DNA from: Apostichopus japonicus
Lineage: Eukaryota > Echinodermata > Holothuroidea > Aspidochirotida > Stichopodidae
NCBI RefSeq assembly: GCF_037975245.1
Contig: NC_092562.1
Location: 19,500,054 to 19,564,053 of the forward strand
DNA length: 64,000 nt
Reading direction: 5' to 3'
Part shown: piece after piece, positions 1 to 11,116 of the stretch
Layout: every line of letters starts with the position of its first letter
Numbering within the stretch: position 1 is the first letter of the stretch
The notes under the pieces: generated by a model
Databases searched by the model: none
What the model saw: the letters and a program-made list of their open reading frames with translations, nothing else
What the model was told of the DNA's origin: nothing
Translations under genes and position numbers: made by a program

Positions 1-572
1 TGACATCTTATCTCTATCACAGAGACCTTTAATGATGGTTGGTGTAGTGAAAACTAACACTCAAAATGAAGCACTTTGTCTTTCATATAATCACTTTATT
101 AATTCAATAATAAAATGTGTTATTGGTTGTCTATCTGTAGTGGTGACTTTGATGTACAATCTTAATTCGTTCATGTTAATGTGTGATGCACATTATGTAA
201 GCCTCTCCTTGCTTACCCGTCTTCAATCTAATACTGGAGTTTCCCTGTGTACCTAATATATACCTAAACATGAATATTGTACACTTCCATTGGTATGTGT
301 TGCATTCTTTCACATCTGGGTATATTGAAACCTAACGACTTGCAATTTTCTTGGTTTTCAAATTTAATCCTTTCATTTAATACATGGTTCTATGTTGTCA
401 CGGTGCCATATAAAAAGTTAGCAAAGTTCTCACTTCATGAGTCATGATCCCATGTATAAAGTTAGCAAAGTTATTACATCATGTCATTTAATTATCTGTT
501 GTCATTGTTTACAGAATAACTTTTGAAACATTGATTTTTAGCTTAAAACATTTATTTTTGACTTTTCAATAG

Positions 573-1043
573 GAATGGGGGAAAGCAGTAAAGGACATGA
601 AACTCTCCAGAGACATGTTTCTAGTGAAAGTCTTGAATCTGATGATGACAAAAATAGCCATGGGCTCAAACCCCCTCAGATCCATGTGGAGCTATCTAGA
701 TCGGTTTCTGACAACTTGGACTCTGCCTCTGTGGAGAAGAGACAATTTAAGTCGCAGCTCTCTGCACCTCCCATGGTAGGTAATAATACGACAAGGAGCA
801 CAGAAAATGTCAGCAATGGGAATCACCACCTGGTATCACCTAATTCACCGCGAACTAGTATTAGTAGCACAGGGACGGGATCACCAGGATCAACCCTGTC
901 ACTTAGAAAATGGAGAGCAGGATCATTGGTACGGTACAACAAAGATCCTGTTCAGCTGGCAAATGCAGGCCAGTTGACTGAAGTACGAATGAGAGGTTTA
1001 TCAGGATATGAGGTGAATATTTTAGACTGGGACGAAGATGGAG
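573..1043 (+). CDS. Ser-rich coding exon of an unrecognised protein
   Basis: Open for 156 codons from ATG 575. The exon follows a pyrimidine-rich acceptor (AG at 571-572) and ends at a consensus donor (GGAG|gtaagt), one base into a Gly codon. The protein part is Ser/Thr-rich and charged. It has an acidic patch near residues 19-26 (SLESDDDK), a basic Ser cluster (RSVSDN), a Gly/Ser/Pro linker, then a less disordered C-terminal stretch containing SLVRYNKDP, RMRGLSGYEV and LDWDEDG. The ATG has G at -3 and +4, so it could be the start in an exon that begins with two 5'UTR bases. The frame is also open to the acceptor, so this may equally be an internal exon. Composition fits an N-terminal regulatory, phosphorylated region of a signalling protein. 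I did not recognise the family. That it is an exon is well supported; its function is unknown. Confidence 0.72.
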
Positions 1044-2189
1044 GTAAGTGACAGTTTGCATTAAATCTTCATAAAAGCTGACAAAATATTTGATTGGAAG
1101 CATGAGTACACACATAATTCCACATAATGGAGGGGAAAAAATTGCATAACACATAGAATTTTTCATTATGCAAAGAAATCCCATGTTACGGTGGTATGTA
1201 GAATTCGAAAGTTTTTTTTGTTACTTTATGAAAGTTGTTGAATTTTTTTTTTCTGTACAGTAGAACATTAATAAACTGAATCATGTTGAAAATCTCTTTA
1301 ATTTCTAATTCTTATAAAGTTACCTCCTTTATGCAAATTCCTACCTCTTGTTGTATGCAAAATGAGTGATGAATGCAATATATTCTCGATAAGAGGCAAA
1401 CACTCCTCCTGAAATGATTCTCAGCAAGATTAAGTTTAATCAAGACTTTCTTACTTACAAAAAGATATTACCTTACAGTTTGTCTAGATTTTTTAACATG
1501 TGACCTAACCATGTGATTCGTGGATGTTATTACCTGAGCAATGTAGGGAACCACTAATTGTATGAACTCGCAAACGATCATGATTAATAAATAGCTTTAG
1601 TCCCTGAAGGATGTTCTGATTAAACTGTCGTACTTAAAGAACCGCAGAGATTTGCTATTTGCTTTCACCGTGGCTTCATAACTAAATATCCCCCGGAGGA
1701 TAATATTCTGTTTGTATGATTGGGAGCCGTTTTTTCCTGTCCTCACTGCAAGTTGGAGATATTAGAATTCAAGTTAGCATTGCAATGTTTAGTAACTGTA
1801 CTTTTAGAATCAGAAGAGCAGCTAGATGATAATAATATTCAATACAATTTTTTTAATATGAAGATGGAAGAGTACTATTGACTACTTAGTCTCTCTATCT
1901 CCCATCCCCCAACCTCCCCTCCTCCCCCCCCCCCCAAAGAAAAGGGAAAGAGATGGGAGTTATGAAGATAGATAAGTTGTACAAAAGTAACATTTCAGGT
2001 CGTATTAATCTGAAAGAGCAACAGCCAAACAAGATCATTCTCCTGAATATGAACAGTATGTCACAGTAACAAGGTAGAGCAGGTGAATTCTGCATTCATT
2101 GATGATGGTTGAAATTATTTATGGGAGAATATACATTTTAGATGAAGTAGACTTAGCTCTCTTGAAGGGAGAGCTTCCCATTCCCCCTC
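1044..2189. other. Intron-like AT-rich sequence
   Basis: Follows the splice donor of the exon at 573-1043. It holds homopolymer T runs and a C-run near 1925-1935. No open frame here looks coding, and I see no further feature. Confidence 0.6.
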
Positions 2190-2197
2190 CCATGATG

Positions 2198-2588
2198 CAG
2201 TGGCGGAGCTAGGGGTATTGGTCAGGGGGGTGAAAATGGTCTGTAGGGGCGCTTTCGACACTATCTAAGCAGAGGTCACCACAGGTTGGCCCGGAGTGTA
2301 CAGAAATTGTTTGAGTAAAGATACTCCCTAGATCACCGGAAACGACCCATTCCGGGCCTTGCTTATTTGCATATAAACGAAGAATAGATGGGTGTCATCG
2401 CCATTTTGTCAGAAAATTACACCAACAAAATGTGACAAATGTCAATAGGTATTTGAGAGCGCAATAAAAAAGTCAATAATCGCGATTAAGAAAAAAATGG
2501 TAAAAAGCTGATAAGGGTGCCAGCAGTCCATTTGAGTCCGTCAGGGGGGGCATCCGCCCCCTCTGACTGTATGGTAGCTCCGCCACTG
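2198..2588. mobile_element. hAT-like MITE (CAGTGGCGGAGCTA termini)
   Basis: A 391-bp non-autonomous DNA transposon. The termini are perfect inverted repeats, CAGTGGCGGAGCTA on the left and its complement ending in CCGCCACTG on the right. They are flanked by identical 8-bp direct repeats CCATGATG (2190-2197 and 2589-2596), the target duplication length of hAT transposons. There is no transposase frame. G-rich and C-rich subterminal tracts could pair into hairpins. A diverged second copy lies at 23561-23959. Mobilisation would need a hAT transposase in trans. Confidence 0.9.
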
Positions 2589-2596
2589 CCATGATG

Positions 2597-3551
2597 TGGA
2601 AACATTACACTGTGGTGTGTGTATAGTCCTGATGGTAAACTTAATCATTACAATGGGAAGTTCTTTGTGTCTTTAACTCTCTCCTTTCCCTCCTTAAGAA
2701 CATTTCTTTAAATTTTACAGTGCAATTTGTTACATTTTCAACTGCACAACATTATACAGCATATATCCTTGCAATCTTGCTATATCTGTCTTCAAACTGC
2801 TAACCTGTCTTTTTCTAATTTTTAATTTTATCTAGAGATTAATTGAGACTTCTCAGATTCTAAAAGCAATATGAAAGTTCTACCAAGTCTTCTCTTTTAA
2901 CCTTCAAACACTTACTTATACTGTATAGTGTATACAACAGTGAGAGCTACTGTACAGTAATCCTTTTTTTAGAGTTCCAGTACCTACATCTTAAATTGCA
3001 CTGCACAGAATTTTTTTCCATCAAAGTAGCTCCATCTGTTTTCTCACCGTACCTTCACTCATCTTCTCCCAGAAACAGGTAAACATGTGTGAGATTACAT
3101 CGGAATATCTACAATTTAATAGCTTCAATTTTGTCTCTAATCAACTGGTGCTTTTAACAATGGTGTGTAGACTCGTAGTAGCATGTTCACTGATATCAAT
3201 GCACAAGGCTTGCGATAAAGTCCTCTAATATTCATGTCTGTTTATCAGATGATAAATCAAGTTCATTATTTGTGGTAAATCTGATGTGACATTTTGTTCA
3301 AACTTACTGTTGCAGTCACCAGTGGCAAATGGTGTCTGTAGCATTGTAGCGAGCCATCATTTATTGTGATGTGATATGAATTGACAAGGCCTTAGATTCA
3401 TTGTTTGACACAAGAATTATGATGGTCAGTGGTATTAAACAAAGGCTAGATTGTAGTTAAATATCATTTTTGGTCATGCACATGATGGAAGGGAAGGGAA
3501 GGGAATTTGAGGAGACTAAGGGCACAATTGAGTGGTTTGAGCTAGGATGGG
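2597..3551. other. Gene-free intron-like stretch
   Basis: AT-rich unique-looking sequence between the MITE and the minisatellite. I see no plausible exon, RNA gene or repeat. Confidence 0.5.
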
Positions 3552-3690
3552 TGAGACAGAGCCCTTGGGAAGGGGAAGACAGAGCCCTTGGAAAGGGGGA
3601 GACAGAGCCCTTGGGAAGGGGGGACAGAGCCCTTGGGAAGGGGGAGACAAAGCCCTTGGGAAGGGGAGACAAAGCCCTTGGGAAGGGGGA
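3552..3690. repeat. Minisatellite, ~24-bp unit, about six copies
   Basis: About six head-to-tail copies of a purine-rich unit containing GACAGAGCCCTTGGGAAGGG. Units vary from 23 to 26 bp, with later units carrying ACAAAG for ACAGAG. The array is open in frames on both strands, which explains the repetitive peptides it encodes (GKGETEPLGRGD-type). I do not regard it as a gene. Confidence 0.9.
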
Positions 3691-3703
3691 CTTAGGCAGG
3701 TAG

Positions 3704-4694
3704 TGGGATATAGTTGAGAGATAGAGTGCAGTATTTATGAGTTGTTAGGAGAGGAGAGGAATGACATATTCCTATTTTGATGGATGAATCTTGAGTGAGA
3801 GAAAGAGAAATTTCCACACATGCAAGCCTTGAAGTACTAGAAGGATATAGTTGATAGTAAGCGTAGAATCAGTTCTCAGTATCTTGAAATATATGCCTTG
3901 AACCTTGTTAGCTCTTTAAATGAGATGTCAAGCTCTTTCATTAGATCTGATAAGCTGCTGTGCTCAAGAGTTAAGTTACTTGCAGTGTATATTGATACAA
4001 TGATGGTGTGGTGAAGTCATCACTGTTGGATGAACATTCCGTTGCGGCATGTCGAACAACTCGTTGAAGTGTCTACCTTAGATCATTATCAAAAGAGACT
4101 TGGTGAACAAAGTGTTAGCTAACAAGCAATTTTGTGTTTTTTAGTACCATAGTGTTACTGTCTTTTAATCTCTTTGCTTTTGGTCCTGTCAGTATGTTTT
4201 TTCTTCTGATAGCATCACACTAATTTAAAAAAAAGTAAGGAGATACCATCAAACTCAGTTCCTGTCACCATTGATGTAGATTATTTCCTATAAAGGCATA
4301 AAATGAGACTTAATCATGCATGCTGCCATGCTTGTGGAAAATGTTCAGTTCCCATGGCAACACCTGTTTTGGCAAAGTCTGCAACTTGTTGAACTTCAAC
4401 ACATGTTCATTGGCACCATTGAAAGAACTGATTTTCCAGCAATACTGTACAGCAGCTGTCAAGGAAGATAAGGGAGTCTCAGTAATGCTAACAAAGAAGG
4501 TTGCTTTTTGAGGATTTTCAAATATCGATTTTCAGTGAAGTGTGCCATCTGTTTATTTTGAAATCAACAACAATACATTATACAAAGAGAGTACAGAATG
4601 TGAAGAAGATACAGAGCAATCGATGTTGAAATTCTAGTAAAACCTAGTTCACACAACCATTTGACAGAGATTTGGGACAAGATGCTAAGATAGG
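3704..4694. other. Gene-free intron-like stretch
   Basis: AT-rich sequence with no repeat structure I could recognise. Short open frames (for example 4320-4511) lack splice context and coding character. Confidence 0.5.
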
Positions 4695-4702
4695 GTTCCA
4701 CT

Positions 4703-5065
4703 CAAGGGCGTAGGAACCGGGGGGGCTGGGGGCGCCAGCCCCCCCCAGTGAAAAATGTGGAGGGGCGGAAGTATCGTTCCGCCCCCCCGCTCCGCAAGTC
4801 AGAAAACCCCTTTTCATTTCCAAATGAGAAAAAAATCTCATTTGGAGCACCAAATTGCATCTAAGGCCAGGTGAAAATACAAAATTAAGTTTACAAAATG
4901 GAGTGGGTGTTGAAGTGTGCTATATTGCACCAAATTGCATCTGAGGCCACCTGGAAATGCAAAAAATTCCCAAGGGGAGGGGGACACCCCCTCCCCTTAG
5001 ACCCCTCCCCCAGGCCGGCCATCAGTCTTCAGCCCCCCACTCAAAAGTACCTTCCTACACCACTG
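4703..5065. mobile_element. hAT-like MITE (CAAGGGCGTAGGAA / CAGTGGTGTAGGAA ends)
   Basis: A 363-bp element with imperfect inverted ends, CAAGGGCGTAGGAACC on the left and CAGTGGTGTAGGAAGG when the right end is complemented. It is flanked by 8-bp duplications GTTCCACT (4695-4702 and 5066-5073). G-runs followed by C-runs just inside the left end can fold back. The right half carries, in antisense, the hairpin-forming module AGGGGAGGGGGTGTCCCCCT (here slightly diverged) also found in the elements at 8490 and 41530. There is no transposase. A 17-bp motif (GCACCAAATTGCATCTR) occurs twice inside. Confidence 0.88.
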
Positions 5066-5073
5066 GTTCCACT

Positions 5074-5883
5074 TAATAGTAATTAATATGGAATATTTCA
5101 GCTTTCCAGGTGGTGTCATATCTATATCCATTTTAAAGAATGATTAACCCATCGACAGGATATCACACTGCCAATTTGGACAGTATGTTCTATATCTGCA
5201 TAATACCATCATTTTCCTTTTAACGATTTATAGTTACTGCAACATGTAAGCCATGTACTGTACATAATCTAAGCAGTACCGTCCAGTTTTTACCCTGCAC
5301 CTCATGGAATTTCATTGCAACTTTTCCTTATTAGAAAAACATCAGTTCATGCATCAAAATTTAAGCAATAAGCTTACTTGTGTACTGCAGAATACTAAAT
5401 GAGTACTGTGAATCAAGCAAACTCTGTCAGCTCTCGCAATGCATCAGTCACAAAAGAAGTTGAATTCTGAGCCAATGTATCCACTCTATACCTAGTACCT
5501 GAATGTGCGACATGTAGGTATATTTCATTCTCTTCTCTGCAGAACTGATAAATTGTGAGATATGTATGTTAGTAGTAATTGGTCTGTTCAGCATGACTTT
5601 ATACACATGGCAACTGCATCTACTTGATGGATCTCATAATCTGCACAAAACAACACCATCGAAGGAATGTTAGAAGAGAATGTGTCACTGTTTACTTTAT
5701 AAACTGTTAACTTCCAGTATGTTTGTGAAATATTGTTTCATTACAGCAAAAACGTTTGCAATCCATAAGATGTAAATTTTACATTCTATCTGATAATTTG
5801 GGCTTCTGAGTATCACTGAATGTAATCAAGCAATATTTCCAAGCTTTCTGGTTTCACAGGCTGTATGAAAATTCTGTGTAGCT
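5074..5883. other. Gene-free intron-like stretch
   Basis: AT-rich. A good acceptor-like tract ends at about 5542, but no convincing donor closes an exon after it. Confidence 0.4.
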
Positions 5884-6268
5884 CTACCAATAAAGTTAAA
5901 AAGTTAAAGTTGAAAGTTTACAGTCTTGTTCACGACCAAGGCCCCCTGACACGACTACAAAACTAACCCCGGGTCATTGGTAACTCGTCACACTCACACA
6001 CCAAGTGTACACAATTAAAAAGATCCCTCCTGGGGCAGTTTAGCTACAACTACGTGTCCCCAGGGGGACTTCCCATAAGGTGCAGCCACAACTATATTCA
6101 CCTATAGAACTATTACACAAAAACTCACCTCGCAAGTCACCATTTATACACCTGGGTGAAGAGAGGCAATGGAGATTAAGTGACTTGCCCAAGGATACAG
6201 CGTGATGATCTGACCAGGACTAGAACCTGCAATCCATTGCCTTAATCACTGTAACACTCTCAATGCTA
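5884..6268 (-). mobile_element. tRNA-derived SINE with a CORE/MIR-like central domain
   Basis: Read on the minus strand, the element starts with a decayed tRNA-like head holding a B box (GGTTCTAGTCC; plus 6218-6228). It then passes through a segment reading CTTGGGCAAGTCACTTAA (plus about 6177-6194) and ends in an AACTTT-rich tail near 5884-5920. The CTTGGGCAAGT-ACTTAA block, followed by TCTCC and GCCTC and then TAAATGG, matches the order known from the CORE domain of MIR-type SINEs. That comparison is from memory, not a search. Target duplications are not clear, so the copy is probably old. Confidence 0.65.
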
Positions 6269-6821
6269 CAATGACAAAAATGCACAGCAAAGTTTTACTG
6301 ATGCAATATCCTTTTAAAAGAATGAATGTTCCCATGACAGATAATGATTGTCGAAAATAGTCTGTCAGTTTTCTGCATTCTCATACAAGTCTTTATGACA
6401 AAGATATGACTTGTTCAAGTTTTTAATAGGTTTTATGAATGTACTATATAAAGGGCCCCCATCTGATAATGTGGCACCAAATGGCTCTAATTGAGCTGAA
6501 ATATTGTTTCTCAAATTAGTCATGGCAGAAGGAAGATAATATTTGGAAAAGCAATAACATCTCGATGACAGCTTGAAGAACATCGTCAGATATACTGTAT
6601 TTAAGCATTCAAAATTTCAGGAAACTTAACAGCCATTGTAATGGAGGCAGTTTTCTTAAAAGTATGTTTGCCACATTTGATGGTATCATAAATGATCCAC
6701 AGTGTTCTATTTCCTGGAGCATGAAGGGTCCATCTGAAATAGGCTTATCTTAATGAAATGAAAAGGTGGATTTTATTTAGCCACTAGTTGATAAAGGTAT
6801 CAATTGGAGGGCCTGATGAAC
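6269..6821. other. Gene-free intron-like stretch
   Basis: AT-rich, with no repeats or exon signals that I can support. Confidence 0.45.
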
Positions 6822-6945
6822 CGATCTTCCTCAAAGGCAAGGCAGGATCTTCCCCAAAGGCAAATCTTCCTCGAATCTTCCTCAAGGCAGGATCTTCCTC
6901 AAGGCAGGATCTTCCTCAAGGCAGGATCTTCCTCAAAGGCAAACT
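6822..6945. repeat. Minisatellite, ~17-bp unit
   Basis: Repeated GGCAGGATCTTCCTCAA-type units, with partial units expanded to CAAAGGCAA at both edges. About five to six imperfect copies. The open frame across it is a by-product of the repeat. Confidence 0.8.
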
Positions 6946-7904
6946 GAAACAAAAACAGAATTCAGAACACATTAAAACTAGACAGATGGACAGACAACTA
7001 AATTGGAGCATGAACAATGTACGATTCACCAACACAGGCTTTTTGAGAAACAGTAAATGTAAGTTTCTGTTGTTGTTGTTAAGTTGACATATAAAGGTAA
7101 CAGATGTTTATCCACATCCTGGAAATGCTTATATTTGTTTATATCAAGTCTTAAAATATTAATTGAACTTTAAACTGTAAATACAGAAGAAAATACAGAA
7201 ATTTGAATCAAATGTCAAACATCACTAACATTACATGTTTACTGAAAGGATACTTCATTCTCAACCATAAAAGTAAAGTTGTTTTCTACTGTGTTCTTTG
7301 TTTGACATGAATATAAAGAGAGAGCTCTGCAGGTCAAAGCATGTGCTAGTACATGTGTTTCTGTAATATGAAGTGAACAGTTACATATTTTTAAGCAGAC
7401 AAGTAGAGCAAGCATTGTTTACTGTACTTACCAATTTTTTATGGTTCAGTTTTGTGAAAGGTGCTAATGCTTTGGGAACAAAATTGCTCAACTTGATGAT
7501 GATATAATTGATTTCCACATCTCATAGCCAAAAGAAAAAAGATGATTTAGACTGTCAAAAATGGTATCGTGTTGTGTAAAATAACGAAGTGCAGGATGAC
7601 GCTTCAAGATTTGTGTGACATGTGATAATCTGTTACATCCTGCAGTAGTCACTGAGATGCTTTAAAACTTACATGATCTAAAACATTGCAAGAATTCATT
7701 CATCTGTGAAAATTAGAGCAAGCAAATATTTGAGTTGTTTCAGGTGGAGCAAGTCTGTGTTCACAAGTTTTGTACTGCAGAACTCTGCTTTATAGAAAAT
7801 TTGTGGATAATTGTTTTACTATTGTATTGGTCTAAAGTTAAAATTCTTTTGGTTCAATTGAGATCATTGTATTGTAGCTTCAATTTGAATTAGTTAATAA
7901 TCAA
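6946..7904. other. Gene-free intron-like stretch
   Basis: AT-rich, with a short GTT microsatellite near 7070-7082. No other structure seen. Confidence 0.45.
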
Positions 7905-7908
7905 TTAA

Positions 7909-8271
7909 AGGCATTGAAGACTCGCCCCAAACTGCATGCTGCGCTCTGGAAAAGTTAACTTTCCGTTGCTTGCAAGTGAAGTTTTCTGCTTGTCGCTACA
8001 AAATGCAGACAGTAATGAAACGTGATACCTTGTTATCTTTTGCTGGACCTGAGATGTCCATCGCTGTATCTTTTGTTTACTGTGCTGTGGGTATTGACCG
8101 CAGCTGTAAGTACTGACTGCACACTCTGAGTGTCTTATTACCGAAGGTAGCAGGCTGTGTGCGTATTTTCTGGGATCGATGGTGGTGTCTAACACTTCTG
8201 TTACACCTCATTCGAAACTAGGTCAGATTACTGGCATTAGACGTTTCTTTTTAAGCGAGTCTTCACACCGT
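7909..8271. mobile_element. TTAA-flanked MITE, copy 1
   Basis: A 363-bp element flanked by TTAA on both sides (7905-7908 and 8272-8275). The ends share the inverted motif GAAGACTCGC (left AGGCATTGAAGACTCGC; right end complemented ACGGTGTGAAGACTCGC). A diverged copy lies inverted at 45341-45692 with the same TTAA flanks and termini. TTAA targets are characteristic of piggyBac-type transposases, so a non-autonomous piggyBac-like element is the likely identity. It has no coding capacity: the minus-strand frame inside is not preserved in the other copy. Confidence 0.8.
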
Positions 8272-8872
8272 TTAAAGCTGCACTTTGCATTGACGGTGTG
8301 CAGTATAGTGTAATTAGCATACTTGACGGCTAAAGGAAGGGTGAAGTATCCAGAAAAGATAACCTGGTTACCCAATTATAACTCTGGCGTCACTAAATGA
8401 GCAATATTTAACATGAGGCATTACTGACAAAGTTTCAAATATGGGTTGAATATTAGAAATGATATGTAATAACTAAAATGAATATGAAACAGGGGCGGAT
8501 CCAGGATTTTGAGAAAGGGGGGGCCGACATCCCGATGGTAGCACTTTAGTAATCTGCGTCCTGGGGGAGGGGTCTAGGGGAGGGGCCCCCTCCCCCTTGG
8601 AAATTTTTGGTTAATTGTGAGTGCTTAGATGCAAAATGGTGAAACATTTCGCCAAAAACTAGAAAAACCAGAAACGTTGCAGACACGCTTTTTTGTGCAC
8701 ATCTTTTTTCTCGATAGACACATATTTAAGAACGCTCAACAGTGCATGTACAATGCATACACTATTATTGCGTCGATTCGTTTTTTCTTTTGCTTGAAAA
8801 TTATGACGCCAGATTCACCCCAAGAACAAACATAAAACAAGACATGTTCAATGAGATAATTATGATATACTT

Positions 8873-10815
8873 ATTAATGAAAGGGGGGTGTAGGCGGTTT
8901 TACACTATCTAACGCAACGTAGTCGCCAAGAACCTGAAGTATTTTTAAGGGAGGGCCCGATAATAAGCGGAAACGGATCACCGACCGAAAAAATATCGGA
9001 ATTTGTGGACTATTTCTTGCTTCCTATTCAGGGGCGTAGCGAAGGGGTTTTTGTTGGGGGGGTGTGGAGAATTTGATTTGCCGACGGATCTGGAAGTGGT
9101 GACTGAAATGGGGGAGGGTTTCCAAAGGGGAGGGGGTGTCCCCCTCCCCTTTGGAAAATTTTTAGTTTTGAAACGTCCTTAGATGCAATCTGGTGCATAT
9201 TTTAAGTCAAACTTGATTTGCCGACGGATCTGGAAGTGGTGACTGAAATGGGGGAGGGGTCTAATGGGAGGGGGTGTCCCCTCCCCTTTGGAAAATTTGT
9301 AGTTTTGAAACGTCCTTAGATGCAATCTGGTGCATATTTTAAGTCAAATTTGATTTGCCGACGGATCTGGAAGTGGTGACTGAAATAGGGGAGGGGTCTA
9401 AGGGGAGGGGGTGTCCCCCTCCCCTTTGGAAAATTTTTAGTTTTGAAACGTCCTTAGATGCAATCTGGTGCATATTTTAAGTCAAACTTGATTTGCCGAC
9501 GGATCTGGAAGTGGTGACTGAAATGGGGGAGGGGTCTAAGGGGAGGGGGTGCCCCCTCCTCTTTGGAAAATTTGTAGTTTTGAAACGTCCTTAGATGCAA
9601 TCTGGTGCATATTTTAAGTCAAATTTGGCACCGTAGAATTTCCATTTCGATATTATTTTTATGGCAGTCGGCAGAAGAAGAATTAATTGGGACCAATTAT
9701 CGAACTGTGTTTTCTCTTTCACCGATTGTTGAAATAGTGAAACTTCGTGATGAAAATGTTCAGAAAACTTTCCGGTAATGAGAAATAACAACATTCATTG
9801 ATATACAAGCGAGAAACGTTAAAAATTGTGTACAATTCGTGAGCCGTGCCCTTAAGTTTTCCACGGAGAACGAATGACATCTGCGATGACCTCATTCTGA
9901 ACAGAGGATAATAACAACACGTTGCACACGATAGCACGACTCATGGGCTACGGCCTATACGGAAGCCTTTAATTCCATTTCTTTCACTGAGTTGCCGGCG
10001 ATTCTGGCACTCGCTTAGCTGAGCCTGGCTACAGTAGCTATACTGACGGCCGTGACATTATCAGTTATTTGCCGAGAGGTTTTTAACTTGCAGGCGTCGG
10101 ATGATTGGATTGGTGAATGAGTTTATCAGATGAAGAACTGGAAAATCGAAATAACCGATAAAGAAGCTCCGTTCTCCTTGTCTCTATTCAGCTTTCCTTC
10201 TTTCTTCCCCTTCCGCTCTCTTCACCTTTTCTCTTTTTGCCGACAGACCCAAAATTTGCCGACAGCGACCAAATTATTATATACACTACCCACCCCCCCC
10301 CCCCGCTCGCTACGCCCCTGCACGCGGAATTATCCAAACTGTTTCCAAAAGAACCGATTCTAGCCTATACAAAAGGGCCCAAAATCTCAAAGGTTTACTT
10401 GTTAACTCAAGGTTTCATACTAACGAAGAATCAGCTGACTCTCAAGGTTCACAAGAAGCTCTTTTAGATGCTCTTATAGCTGCACTATGAGTCCATAAAA
10501 ACTCGTGCACAGAAAATAGATGCATTTTGAGAACGAGACGCCCAGGCCGAATATAAAATATTCAAAGGCTACTACTGATGAAGCTCCTCCTATAAAGTTT
10601 GAGAGCAGAAACCGGTCTAGTTGGTCATAAGAACCTACACTAGTCTCTCCTACTATTAACAGTACACTCAATTCACCTAATAGGTGCAATTATGTTTCAC
10701 CACGAGGACCATGCTATAAGTTCATGTTCCTTGGGCCCTCCCTTAAAAATACTTTAGGTTCTTGGCGACTACGTTGCGTTAGATAGTGTAAAACCGCCTA
10801 CACCCCGTTTCATTC
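8873..10815. repeat. Inverted repeat unit (~82-bp arms) flanked by 19-bp direct repeats
   Basis: The arms 8876-8958 and 10733-10814 are reverse complements with only a few differences. Both contain the GTAGGCGGTTTTACACTATC segment in opposite orientation. Immediately outside, the same 19-bp sequence AGATAATTATGATATACTT occurs in direct orientation (8854-8872 and 10816-10834). Unique AT-rich sequence, the tandem array and a pyrimidine-rich tract fill the interior. A 19-bp flanking duplication is too long for a normal cut-and-paste transposon, so the mechanism is unclear. Confidence 0.7.
9070..9625. repeat. Tandem array, four ~139-bp units with a G/C hairpin
   Basis: Four head-to-tail units begin with TTGATTTGCCGACGGATCTG near 9073, 9208, 9350 and 9488. 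Each contains a G-run/C-run palindrome (AGGGGAGGGGGTGTCCCCCT or a close variant). Each ends with AGTTTTGAAACGTCCTTAG and GATGCAATCTGGTGCATATT. Units differ by only a few substitutions, so the amplification is recent compared with the surrounding element. Confidence 0.85.
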
Positions 10816-11116
10816 AGATAATTATGATATACTTGCTAACTGTGCATTGATTTTCCCTGACAGTAATAGTCAGCACTATAGTACTGAGCCGTATCTAATT
10901 AATACGTGATGTCGCGTAGGCCTGGTAATTGCCTTAGTTTCAAATTTGGAATAAAAACGATCGCGTTTCAGGGAAGAGCAGCTGGATATATATTAGGCTT
11001 TTCTTTCACCAAGTTATGCCTATTAGGAATTTGAAGTACTCCCACATAAAAAAACGCAACTGATTTCCAAAAAGGGGGGGCCGGGGCCGGGTCGGCCCCC
11101 CCTGGATCTGCCCCTG

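Larger units (their letters stand above)
8490..11116. mobile_element. Composite repeat with CAGGGGCGGATCCAGG / CCTGGATCTGCCCCTG ends
   Basis: A 2.6-kb block bounded by inverted ends: CAGGGGCGGATCCAGG at 8490 and CCTGGATCTGCCCCTG ending at 11116. Only five bases immediately outside match as a direct repeat (TGAAA), so the target duplication is decayed or absent. Inside lie a nested inverted-repeat unit (8873-10815), a second pair of hAT-like ends (CAGGGGCGTAGCG at 9029, CGCTACGCCCCTG ending 10320) and a four-unit tandem array (about 9070-9625). G- and C-rich tracts sit just inside both outer ends. No transposase is recognisable. The best reading is an outer hAT-like element that accumulated later insertions or rearrangements. 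Confidence 0.7.

Noticed and set aside
3457-3703. Open frames on both strands with regular peptide repeats
   Set aside because: Created by the minisatellite whose unit lacks stops; no splice or start context.
5543-5581. 39-nt potential exon after a strong acceptor (TCTTCTCTGCAG)
   Set aside because: The only donor in phase is GTCTGT, well off consensus.
9070-9625. CRISPR-like array
   Set aside because: Units are contiguous 139-bp tandem repeats without unique spacers, in an animal-type genome.
9029-10320. Independent hAT-like insertion (CAGGGGCGTAGCG...CGCTACGCCCCTG)
   Set aside because: Inverted ends are present, but the 8-bp flanks (TTCCTATT and CACGCGGA) do not match. It is described as part of the composite at 8490-11116 rather than as a proven separate insertion.
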